This document shows positions 9,140 through 18,559 of a stretch of DNA of 64,000 nucleotides, in pieces. Each line of letters starts with the position of its first letter. Position 1 is the stretch's first letter. The translations under genes were made by a program, and so were the position numbers. This DNA is from Anthonomus grandis grandis (Eukaryota; Arthropoda; Insecta; Coleoptera; Curculionidae): contig NC_065547.1 of assembly GCF_022605725.1 (NCBI RefSeq), positions 18,331,167 through 18,395,166 of the forward strand. Direction: 5' to 3'. The notes beneath the pieces are model-generated. The model did not search any database. It worked only from the letters and a program-made list of their open reading frames with translations, and was not told the DNA's origin.

Positions 9140-11980
9140 TCACAGATAGAATGTGAAGTTTAAAAACTCTTCATTTGAATAGAAGGCATTAGAGACTAGA
9201 ATTTGTTTTATTTTATTCTTAAAATGTTCCAAATCTAAATCCACATAGTCGATAGGAAGTTTGTTATATAACTTAACAGCTAGAAATCCGGGACCACTCT
9301 GACACCTTGTCAAGCGTTGGTAAATTGGAACTAGCCTATTTGTGTTTCTAGTACCATAGTTGTGTATATCACCATGTACTTTATACCGATCCCTATTCCT
9401 GTGTACCCATAAAAGATTTTCCAATATATATACGGAAGGTAGGGTAAGTATTCCCTTCATAGAGAAGACAGATCTACAATCCTCCCTGCAACCCAGCCTA
9501 CCCAAAATTCTGATTGCCCTTCTTTGTAGTGAAAACAACCTTTTTGTTTGTGGGGCATGACCCCACGCTAGAATAGCATATGTGGCTATGGGATGGAAGG
9601 TGCCAAAATAGGCTGTTCTTAAGCCAGATTCAGATAAACATCCACCTAGGCGACGAAGGGCATATATAGATGTTTTTAGCCTTCCGGCAACAATATTAAT
9701 GTGGGAATGCCAGTGAAGTAGAGGATCCAATAAAACTCCCAGAAACTTAACAGAAAAATCCTTTGATATGTCAGCTGGTCTCAGAGAAAAAATAACTTTG
9801 TTGGTCTTGTCTGCGTTGAGATGCAATCGGTTCATGTTAAACCATTCCTGAATTCCCCCTTGCAATACTCTCAATTTCCTCTCCACGGTCTCAAGAGTAT
9901 CTTCGGCACATGCCACTGTTGTGTCATCAGCAAAAATGGTGAATTTACCAGATGGTTCAGTTAATGGTAGGTCATTTATATAGATCAAAAAGAGGATAGG
10001 CCCCAAAACAGATCCTTGGGGAACACCTATGGTTATCCCACTTTTTGCTGATGACACCCCACCAACACTTACCATCTGATCCCTATTGGCCAGATAGGAA
10101 GCGAGAAGTTTAACACTGTTGGGACTTAGTCCATATTTAGAAAGTTTTTGTAGCAATATGTTATGGGGAACACAGTCGAATGCCTTGCTCAGATCGCAGA
10201 ACAAGACACTGCCATATTGCAAGTTATTAAAAGCATTTAACAAGTAATCAATTAAGTCTAAAATGGCCATAGTGGTACTCTTACCCTTTCTGAAACCAAA
10301 CTGGCTGGATGTGAAAAGATTGTTACCCTCAAAAAGTTTCACAAGTTGAGCAGCAATACATTTTTCAAAGATTTTTGAGATTATGGGCAGCAAGGAGATA
10401 GGACGGTAGTTCTCGGGCCTATCAGGATCACCCTTCTTAAAAATAGGTATTACCTTGGCTGATCCGAGCACACCTGGAAAAGTGTTCTCCCTGAAGCATC
10501 TGTTTATTAGTTTTGTTACTGGAGCTATGATAATGTTTTTAACAGACTTAATTAGTTTGACATTTAGCCCATAGATGTCTTGACTAGTCTTATTTTTTAA
10601 GCCATCAATAATCTCTCTTACTTCTATAAATGATACAGGAGAGAAAGAGAACACATTCTCCGGCATACCCAGAACAGAGAGACCCTGGATTGGGTCACCC
10701 CGCGACAGTGGAATGTCTCTAACAGTATCATGGGCAATACGTGAAAAGAAATTATTGAAATCGTCAGCCGTTAAATTACTTTCATGAGATTTTTTCGTTT
10801 TTGACGTACCTACACTACTATTAACAACTTGCCATACGGCCTTAGTTGGATTAGAAGCTGATGAGATGAATTTATCATTGGCTTTTATTTTTGCCTCCTG
10901 TATAGCAGCTCTATAAACTTTTTGAAAGTCCTTAAACTCCCCCTCAAAATTTCTGTTTTTGCACTGTCGAGACACTCCACTCAGCAGCTGTAGATGATCG
11001 CGCATGGCTTTTAGGTTATTGTCAAACCAAGTTATTGTATTTCTCTGATCGGTCCTCACCCTATATGTTTTCAGGGGAAAAGATTGAGTATAAGCTTTTT
11101 CTAGAGAAGATAGAAATATTTTGAAACAGTCATTGACAGCTATACTCTCCTCTGTCACAAAATTCCAGTTATATGAGGAGACCAGTTCAAAGAAAGACAA
11201 CATACCCCTTTGGGTCACAGGCCTACATACCTTATGATGGTACAGAGTCCCACCAACAATACTCTCAACGATCACTTCAAGCTCCTGTCCAAGATGATCT
11301 GATATCCCAATATCAAACACACTGGATTTAAAGGAATCAGTGCTGAAATTTATAAAAATGTTGTCCAGACAAGCTCCAGCCCTTGTATGGTCTGTTATAG
11401 TTTGTTGAAAACCATAGCTCCCCATGATGTCAGAAAGGTCAAGGAAATTCTGCTGATCAGTATTAAAGTGGACATTAAAATCTCCTACAAAAAAAATTTT
11501 TTTATGTATACCAATTTTATTTATAATTGATTCAATTGAATTTAGGAATTGTTGGAAATTTCCTGATGGAGACCTATATATTGCTAAAACATATACATTT
11601 AAGTCATTTAAAAATGCTGCACAACATTCAAAACATTTTTCTACACAAAATATTTTTACATCATAATCTGTTACTTTAAAACAATTCTTAGTATATATAC
11701 CTACTCCCCCACCATTAAAGGATGCTCTCGAGTATATGCTAGCTTGCTTGTAACTACCAAGCTGTAGAACTTCTGCTTCTTCCTGTTTAAGCCAATGTTC
11801 CGAGAGACAAACAATATCAAATGACTTGTCTTCTAAGAATGCCTCAAGCATTTGGGCTTTGTTTCTTACAGATCGGGTGTTTATATGCATGATTTTTATT
11901 GTTTTTGAGGGTGTACTCTTGCCTTTGAGTTTTGGCGCTGAAGGTTCTGAAAAAGGTTTACAATAATTCCCTGTGGCCAC
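9140..11980 (-). CDS. LINE ORF2: AP endonuclease and reverse transcriptase
   Basis: 946 residues without interruption. Residues ~31-240 form an apurinic-like endonuclease (MHINTRSVRNK, CLSEHWL, FVGDFNVH, and GISDHLG around residue 226). It nicks target DNA. The reverse transcriptase follows, with VIPIFKKGD, NYRPISLLP, FRKGKSTT, FCDLSKAFDCVPH, GVPQGSVLGPILF and the catalytic FADD near residue 683. The C-terminus has the usual LINE thumb and tail (Y.ILAWG, RRAIRIL). Length and order fit CR1/Jockey-type ORF2. The first Met (11980) lies inside ORF1; a later Met at MHINTRSV is possible. Translation likely depends on reinitiation or a frameshift at the ORF1/ORF2 overlap. All catalytic motifs visible appear intact. 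Confidence 0.9.
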   Translation of the reverse strand: MATGNYCKPFSEPSAPKLKGKSTPSKTIKIMHINTRSVRNKAQMLEAFLEDKSFDIVCLSEHWLKQEEAEVLQLGSYKQASIYSRASFNGGGVGIYTKNCFKVTDYDVKIFCVEKCFECCAAFLNDLNVYVLAIYRSPSGNFQQFLNSIESIINKIGIHKKIFFVGDFNVHFNTDQQNFLDLSDIMGSYGFQQTITDHTRAGACLDNIFINFSTDSFKSSVFDIGISDHLGQELEVIVESIVGGTLYHHKVCRPVTQRGMLSFFELVSSYNWNFVTEESIAVNDCFKIFLSSLEKAYTQSFPLKTYRVRTDQRNTITWFDNNLKAMRDHLQLLSGVSRQCKNRNFEGEFKDFQKVYRAAIQEAKIKANDKFISSASNPTKAVWQVVNSSVGTSKTKKSHESNLTADDFNNFFSRIAHDTVRDIPLSRGDPIQGLSVLGMPENVFSFSPVSFIEVREIIDGLKNKTSQDIYGLNVKLIKSVKNIIIAPVTKLINRCFRENTFPGVLGSAKVIPIFKKGDPDRPENYRPISLLPIISKIFEKCIAAQLVKLFEGNNLFTSSQFGFRKGKSTTMAILDLIDYLLNAFNNLQYGSVLFCDLSKAFDCVPHNILLQKLSKYGLSPNSVKLLASYLANRDQMVSVGGVSSAKSGITIGVPQGSVLGPILFLIYINDLPLTEPSGKFTIFADDTTVACAEDTLETVERKLRVLQGGIQEWFNMNRLHLNADKTNKVIFSLRPADISKDFSVKFLGVLLDPLLHWHSHINIVAGRLKTSIYALRRLGGCLSESGLRTAYFGTFHPIATYAILAWGHAPQTKRLFSLQRRAIRILGRLGCREDCRSVFSMKGILTLPSVYILENLLWVHRNRDRYKVHGDIHNYGTRNTNRLVPIYQRLTRCQSGPGFLAVKLYNKLPIDYVDLDLEHFKNKIKQILVSNAFYSNEEFLNFTFYL

Positions 11981-13026
11981 ACAGATGCAGACATGTAATC
12001 CTTTTTCTTTTCTAGTGGGACTATCAATTTAAAAGAACTGTATCTTTTTTCTTTGGTAGTTTTCATCTTTTCACAGAAACATTGGTCTCTCAAATTTTGA
12101 CTTTCCAAAAAGTTCAAAATATTTTCCTCCTTTGTACTGGGATCCAGGCCAGAAACAAAAAGAGTGGTTGTTTTCTGAGCAGCCTTTAGTACAGAATCTG
12201 CTTCATTTGATCCTCTAATGGGTTCGGGACGCGGGGTTGCATGGACCACTGTCTTGTTGTTTAACCTTTTTGGTTTTCTCCTAATTTCCGTCCATTCGGT
12301 GTCTTTTTTGTTGTCAACGTTTTTGTTTACGTTAGCTTCATTTTGTGAAATTTTATTTTCATCGGTGGCGGTGCCGCCATCTAGGTTTGATTCTGTGAAC
12401 TGTTGGTTTCCTGAACTTGTAGCGACATCACGCGGCGTCTTGGGACAACTCTCGGAGAAAATGAAAGTGGCGACTCCGTGTGTGGCCGGCAGAACTGCTA
12501 AGTTTGGAGTTGGAATCTGCGCTTGGGTTTGGGTGTGCGGAAGCGGGGATAGGAGGGTTTGTTTACCTGGCCAAATAACCTCATTTTCCTGTGTTTTTAA
12601 CTGTTTTTCCAAAAAACCAGCTTTTTCTCTCCACAACTGGTTGTTTTCCTCCAAAAGACGATTTTTATCTTCAAGTTCTGCTACAAGCTTCTTGAGGTAG
12701 ATGATTTCAACATCCTTATTTGTAAGGGCTTCATTGCCGCCATTGTTTTCAGCTGTGTCTGCTTGATGTTCGCATACCGCTGATTTTTTTGCTCCTGCTT
12801 GCCTTAGGCATGAGGGATGGAATACCTTATTGCATTTCAGGCACTTTTCTGCTGTTTCTACTGACTTTTTGCAGTGGTAACACATTTGCTTGTTTGTTTC
12901 TCCACTACTTTTTTCGCAATTTTCAGGCTCAGAACTCGACTGCTGCCGCACAGTCGACGCCATCTTTCGACCATCTATGCAAGTTCGACAAGATGTTTTC
13001 ACTGTACCATTGTCTACCACCTTCAA
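11896..13026 (-). CDS. LINE ORF1: zinc finger, coiled coil, RRM-like protein
   Basis: 376 residues. Residues ~49-87 hold a PHD-like Cys/His cluster (CYHC, CLKCNKVFHPSC, CEH). Residues ~103-148 are a predicted coiled coil rich in K, L and E. A low-complexity P/T/Q segment follows, then from about residue 288 an RRM-like fold (TTLFVSGLDPSTKEEN). This combination is known in ORF1 of CR1-type LINEs, where the protein packages the RNA. Another Met at 12963 (MASTVRQQ) just before the acidic stretch could be the true start, since the 5' end is only seven bases upstream of the first. The stop overlaps ORF2. Confidence 0.85.
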   Translation of the reverse strand: MKVVDNGTVKTSCRTCIDGRKMASTVRQQSSSEPENCEKSSGETNKQMCYHCKKSVETAEKCLKCNKVFHPSCLRQAGAKKSAVCEHQADTAENNGGNEALTNKDVEIIYLKKLVAELEDKNRLLEENNQLWREKAGFLEKQLKTQENEVIWPGKQTLLSPLPHTQTQAQIPTPNLAVLPATHGVATFIFSESCPKTPRDVATSSGNQQFTESNLDGGTATDENKISQNEANVNKNVDNKKDTEWTEIRRKPKRLNNKTVVHATPRPEPIRGSNEADSVLKAAQKTTTLFVSGLDPSTKEENILNFLESQNLRDQCFCEKMKTTKEKRYSSFKLIVPLEKKKDYMSASVWPQGIIVNLFQNLQRQNSKARVHPQKQ

Positions 13027-13033
13027 AAACAGA

Positions 13034-13045
13034 GTGTAATATGTT
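13034..13045. repeat. Target-site duplication, right copy
   Basis: GTGTAATATGTT, identical to 6696-6707. It directly borders the 5' end of the young LINE. Confidence 0.85.
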
Positions 13046-14900
13046 CTCTAAAATTTATATTAAAAGAAAGTCTTAGGCAGGTATTTTGTACCTTTTGTAT
13101 CATTCTTTTTACGTGTGACAGCAAATAATTATTGTATACAGTGTCACCATAATCAAAAAGAGACAGAACTAAAGGGTCACACAACAAATACTTTTGCCTA
13201 GAGGGAATATCTTTTTTTAGCTTATATAGATTTTTAAGGCGCAAATAGGCAGCTTTTAATTTTATTTTAATATGAGGCTCAAAAGTAAGGGCATTATCTA
13301 TAATAATACCGAGATTTTTTGCTTGGTTAACAACTGGAATTTTATTACCACCTGAAATGCTAATATCTAAATTATGTTCAACATCTCTTCTGATGTTTTT
13401 ACTTCCTAGCACTATAACTTGCGTTTTGGCGGAATTTAATTTAAAATTGTGGTCTCTTGCGAAGGTTTCAATGCTTTTTAGATCGGATATGAGGGAGTTT
13501 TGTGTCGTTTCAATATTTTCCTTATTTATTGATATATAGATTTGCGAATCGTCAGCATATTATTGCAAAGTGGCATGTTTGACTACCTTATATATATCCG
13601 CTACATAAATTGAAAATAATAAAGGTGAAATGACTGAGCCTTGTGGCACCCCGCAAGAGATTGCCTGAAACTCTGAGTACCTCGTGATGCCCGCCCCTCC
13701 GGGAATGGTCACTTGACACTCTCGACTGTTAAAATATTTTTAAAAAAATTGTACAGTGTTCGCTGAGAGTCCAAAATAGTGCAATTTTGCTAGTAACAAG
13801 TCGTGATTTACCGTGTCAAAAGCCTTACTAAAGTCGAGTAGAGCCATGCAGGTGCCAGATTTCTGTTCCTCACTGGAGCTACCATCATTTAATATTTTTG
13901 TAAGACAAGTACTTGTGCTGTACCCCAAGCGAAATCCTGACTGGCATTCTGGAAGAATTTTATGGACTTCTGCAAAACTACCAAGCTCAATGGAAATGTG
14001 TTTTTCAATAATTTTCGACATAGCAGGTAAAATACTGATTGGTCTGAGATCCTTTAGTTCTAGGGGATTTCAAACTTTTGAAATTGGTTTGATTATGGCT
14101 CTTTTCCAAATTGTGGGGTATCTGTCATTAACAATACATGAATTTAAAATAATTAACAGTGGATTTAAGCCAAAAGGCAAACACAACTTTACATCTCTCA
14201 TTGATATACCATCCGTACCGGTTGCGTTAGACTTAAAAATAAGTTTAAAATAATTTTTCTTAAGGTATCAGAGTCTAAGAGAGGAATGCTAACGATCTCA
14301 TTAGTAAATCTACTATTTTTGTAAAAATTTAGTAGCTCTAATGATATAGAGTCAGCCATATTGGAGTGGCTCAAAAAGAAATCATGAATGAGGGAAGCAT
14401 TATTTAAATTTTCTGGCAGTTCAAATAGATGGTTTTTATCACGTGTTAGTTTTAGCTTGCCAGCAGTTACCCAAAATTTTTTTCCTCTTTGATGCGCTAC
14501 TTGCGCATCAGCTAGAATTTAAAGAGTAATTAGAGAAAACTAAACCTTTTTTTACATAAAGACCAAGACCTCCACCTCTTGTCCCCCTGTCTTTTCTTAA
14601 AAACCTATACTTTGGGAATGTTAAATAAGCTGCTATCCAAATCCGCATTTAACCAGGTTTCCGAGATACAAAATATATCGAAAGGGTGCTGCAACAAGTA
14701 GTAGGTAAATTCCTCAAAACCCGAGCTCAGTGACCGAACGTTGAGATGTCCAAGTAGGAAATTGTCAGAACCTGTAGGGCCTCTCAGGACACCGACTTCA
14801 GCGTCTTGTGTAAAACTTGTATTCATCCTAGCCTTTATCATACGCAAAGTTCCACCGCAACCATGACATCCCCCACCCCGCCAACCGTCGCGTCATTTGA
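13034..14900 (-). pseudogene. 5' part of decayed LINE (LINE-2)
   Basis: Minus strand. 14847-14605 holds an endonuclease start (LLGHLNVRSLSSGF, FDIFCISETWLN); a frameshift leads to RGTRGGGLGLYVKKG. The rest of the endonuclease is deleted, and the sequence passes at about 14530 to a linker and then the reverse transcriptase: ATGTDGIS, DLRPISILPAMSKIIE (with one stop before it), FRLGYSTSTCL, LLDFSKAFDTVNHDLL, CGVPQGSVISPLLFSIY, and YADDSQIY directly preceded by a stop. 13412-13046 is the thumb region. The 3' part lies at 6200-6707, beyond the 6.3 kb insertion. Not functional. Confidence 0.8.
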
Positions 14901-15530
14901 GCCCCAATTCCCGTTAACAAATCTAAATTAAAAATACAGTTCAACGATGGTATTACACACCATATCATTGCAATGAGGAACAAAAACAACCATTCAAGAA
15001 CCATGTAGAAACGACGCTCTAATATGCATTTGTAATGATGCTCTAACTTTAAACAAGAAAAAAAATTAAATAAAATAAAACCAATAAGATATTCATGTAT
15101 ACATAGGTAGGTATTCTAGTCAGAAAATCGTATGCCTTATGCTATAATAAACAAAACAAAAATACAAGATAGCTAAAAGAAAATTAAGCAAACTTAAGCG
15201 AAAAAAAAGAATAACATAGAAGACTTGTTTTGACGCATTCTTCAATTACTTTTTAATTGGCATATGATTGGCACTTGATACATGACATCTTATCAAGTGC
15301 AATTGTTATTTGTCATTCAAATAATGTTGCTGCAGTTTTTTAAAAGAATTTTAGTGTTTACTAATATTTGAAATGTTTACGGAGTTTGTGAAAAACTGCA
15401 TTTCAAGAGTCATTGTTCATAATAACGTGCTATTTAAAAAAATAAAGTCATGCCAAAACTACGGATTTGGAAATTTTAAATAGGCATGTAAAAGATTTAA
15501 GTAAAATACAACACAATGAATATTATATTT
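14901..15530. other. Unassigned AT-rich stretch inside mariner 2
   Basis: It lies between the presumed 5' end of LINE-2 and the right TIR of mariner 2. No reading frame or repeat recognised; it may be LINE-2 5' UTR or degraded transposase. Confidence 0.4.
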
Positions 15531-16019
15531 CCGTGATTACTTGAATAAAAATTAAACCTTTTAACGCATTTTTGGCACCCTATTTCAAAATTTAAAAAAA
15601 TATTTTTTTTATGAGTATAAAACAAAAAGAAGCAAGTGCGGCATCATTATTCTCAGAATATTCTTTTTTATCAAAAACGTAATAATATATCAAAAATGAC
15701 GAAAAATAACAGAATATGTCAAAAGATGTTCATATAACTATTTTTATCGACATACCAAATACCGACATTTCATTTGTTTATCTTGAAAAGTTAAAAAAAT
15801 ATAAGTGTTCCCTTTCTCCTGTGTCACCCGGTATAGTATGAAATTTTACATCATTACATTTATTAAATCTTACATACAACTTAAAATTAAATCCTACATA
15901 AAAAATCACACAAACAAAATGAATCTTAAATACATTACACCTACAACCATCAGTAAAGCTCTTAAAATATTCTTCAACAGGGTAGAAGGAACTTAAAACA
16001 AATAACTAATTGATTTTGG

Positions 16020-16690
16020 AATATTGAATTTGCATTTAGTGCCCAAGCACCACTACATGGCTTTAGGCTCATATCCCTTACAATGTTGTGTAAAACAACT
16101 GCCGCTAGATTATTAATAAAACAGTGTCTAACTTAAGTCTTAATCCATAATATACCAATACTGGAAATCTTCTTTCGAAATTCCAAAAAAATGTCAATTG
16201 TATTTCAGTGTACAGTTGCTGTGCTCTGGTGATGAGATTTGCCAATATTTTTGACATAAAGTTTTTTAGGGTATAACCACCACTGTCACCTAAAGAAAAT
16301 AAAATCTTGCACGTATACATTATCGCTTATTGGTTTAAATTTTGTAGAACAATCATTATTAGTCTTAGTTTATTATTTAAAGTGACAAGAACACCAATTC
16401 AGATGAAAATATATTAGTATTAAATATATTAGTGAGAGGTGCTTGAACAAAAAAAATACATGTCCTGCTTTAAAAAAGGTATGGTGTTTGTTGTTTTACT
16501 GTAACATCTCAGAAAAATATTATGTGGCAATATAGAGTTCGAAAAATGCTGCTGTTCAAATTTTCTTCTTATTCTACTGTTAGTAAAAATGGTATTGCCA
16601 TGAGTAGATCCTGGCCACCTTGCAACCACATCAAAAAATTTTAGCTCTGAGTCACAGGCAGCTTGTGTAGTTGTGAAAAACAACTATTTT
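16020..16690 (-). pseudogene. Harbinger nuclease relic
   Basis: Minus strand in pieces. 16683-16560 reads TTQAACDSELKFFDVVARWP, then GSTHGN, IFTNSRIRRKFE. After a ~100-base foreign patch (about 16321-16430) it continues LGDSGGYTLKNFM, NLITRAQQLYTEIQ, ERRFPVLVYYGLRLKLDTVLL, and to about 16020 with VVLHNI in a shifted frame. These are the ordered core and C-terminal motifs of HARBI1/ALP1-type transposases (VVARWPGSTHD, LGDSGYP, N..HR..R..VER.FG.LKRRFP, AVLHNI). No TIRs identified nearby. Confidence 0.75.
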
Positions 16691-16764
16691 CTGACACCCT
16701 ATCAAGTATCCTACTCACCGTAAATTCATAAATGCGGATTAAATAACCCAAGCTGACAAGTGCT

Positions 16765-18559
16765 CAATCAATCAATGCTTTATTGTCAAGAAATTGTTAC
16801 AATTTGTAGACAGAGCTGTAAAACAAAAAAGACACAAAAATACAAACAAAACAGAATTAAAGAAAAGAAAAACAAAACAAAATTTGAAAAAAAAAATAAA
16901 TAAATAGAATAGAATAGAATATCTACAATATATACAGATTAATACAATTTAAAAATTGTAAGTAATCAAAAATATTATTACAAAATATACAATTTAATGT
17001 ATACAATGTCAAAAAAAAATCATTAAAAAATCTCTATATGTTAAAAAAAAAAATTTTAAAATTTAAAAAAAAAAAAAAATCCTAAAATAGCTACACAAAG
17101 CAATATACCTAAACATGTACAGATAGTATATACAAAATACATAATCAGCTAGTGCGAAATTTCAAATCAATGATTACAAAAAAATAAATCGTTAACTGTG
17201 TAAAAAGCTCTCTCCAGTAAGAATGCTTTTAATGCTTTACGAAATGCAAAAAAAGATGTGATGAATTTAATTTCCAATGGCAGATGATTGTGCATTTTCT
17301 TGCATTATATAATATGGAACTTTTGACCAACTCTGAATGTGGGGTAGGCAGGTATAGATCATGTTCCGTGTTTCTAAGTGGATAACTATGGGAAGGCCTA
17401 TCAGATGCTGAACCGTGTTTGCGTATTAGACAAACGGACTCAAATATGAATAAAGATGGAAGAGTTAATATTTGAAATTTTTTGAAGAAATGCTGGCAAT
17501 GACTTCTGTATTTAAGTTTCAGTGTATATGGTAAAGCTTTTTTTTGTAGTCTAAAAATACGGTCAAATTGAGTTGCACTACATGTACCCCAGAATGGAAG
17601 GGCGTATCGAAGGTGCGATTTAAAAAGGGCAAAATAAACTGTTCTAGAAGTAGACAGGCTTAGCTCCTTAGAAATTGATCTTAACGCAAAACAGACGGAA
17701 CTTAATTTTCTTGATGAAGAGTCAATATGTGTGTCCCATTTTAACGAGTTGTCAACAGTTAGCCCTAAAAACTTTACAGAATCAACTTCGTCAATTGTTG
17801 CGTTACCAAGTACAAAAGATTGCAAGGTATTTTTATAGGACAACATTTTAGTTTTGGAAATGTTGAGACAAAGGAGATTAGAGTCGCACCATGATTTGAT
17901 AGTAGTTAAATCACTTGATACGGTTCTATGAAGTGTAGAAATATCCGGATTACTCCAGGTAAAACTAGTATATATAGCTAATAACTGTTAATATTTAGAT
18001 TAGCAATGTCATTGATGAAGATAAGAAACAAAATAGGGCCAAGTACGGAACCTTGAGGCACTTCACTTTGTATTGGCTTGCAAGAAGACATAGTCGAATC
18101 AATTCTCACAGCTTGACTTCTGTTATTGAGATACGACTTAAACCATTCAAAAGGCTGAACCCGTAATATTGCAACTTTTTTAATAAGATGTCATGATTAA
18201 CACAATCAAAGGCTTTAGAAAAATCACAGAAAATTGTTGCTGTAGGGTGTTGGTTGTTTAAGCTAGAGTATACATTATTAAAAAGAGAAAATATAGCATC
18301 ATTTGTGCATTTGTTATTTAAAAATCCAAATTGATGGGAAGTAAGTATTTTATATTTTAGCAAAAATGATAGAAGTCTTTTTTTAACCAATCTTTCAATT
18401 TTTGAAAGTGTGGGAAGAAGAGCGATAGGGCGATAGTTGGAAGACTGATCTTTGTCTCCTCCTTTATGTAGTGGAATTATTATCGCCATCTTATGGCAGT
18501 CAGGAAAAACACCTTTTTGAAAAGACCGATTAATTACAGTAATAAGATGACATAATGTC
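16765..18559 (-). pseudogene. LINE-3, 3' part with (TTGA)n tail
   Basis: Minus strand. 18556-18106 encodes the reverse transcriptase core: a short FPDCHKMAIIIPLHKGGDKD region, NYRPIALLPTLSKI, HQFGFLNNKCTND and FCDFSKAFDCVNHDILL. The region with the catalytic box (about 17850-18100) is broken. 17846-17229 gives the thumb and C-terminus (VKFLGLTVDNSLKWDTHI, YALPFWG, FRLQKKALPY). The 3' UTR ends in CAAT repeats at 16765-16776 (TTGA on the sense strand), as in the young LINE. Its 5' side is cut at 18560 by a mariner-like element and continues at 21322. Confidence 0.8.

Larger units (their letters stand above)
8898..13033 (-). mobile_element. Young LINE (LINE-1 of window), CR1/Jockey-like, two intact ORFs
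   Basis: A minus-strand non-LTR retrotransposon of about 4.1 kb with two long open frames overlapping by 85 bases, a short 3' UTR, and a (TTGA)n microsatellite as its 3' tail (plus-strand CAAT repeats 8898-8920). Its 5' end abuts the target duplication at 13034-13045, a few bases before the first Met of ORF1, so the 5' UTR is short or truncated. Both ORFs lack stops, in contrast to every other element here, pointing to recent insertion. Confidence 0.85.
5337..15831. mobile_element. Mariner-like element 2, remnant hosting other TEs
   Basis: Ends 5337-5682 and 15531-15831 are inverted copies over about 300-350 bp, both beginning CCGGGTGACA with TA next to them. Their similarity runs from the tips to a shared TTTAATTTTT block. 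All recognisable DNA between belongs to later insertions (a LINE containing a younger LINE and a Penelope element). A minus-strand stretch at 5694-5933 with FFYLWAYL resembles the C-terminal LDFFLWGYL region of mariner transposases, but weakly. Order inferred: mariner first, LINE second, Penelope/LINE composite last. Confidence 0.65.

Noticed and set aside
12218..13128. Plus-strand frames of 84-160 residues
   Set aside because: They are shadows of LINE ORF1 on the minus strand, which has clear zinc-finger and RRM-like motifs.
1133..16450. 18-base match TGAGAGGTGCTTGAACAA at about 1157 and 16431
   Set aside because: The similarity does not extend and the contexts are unrelated; kept only as a curiosity.
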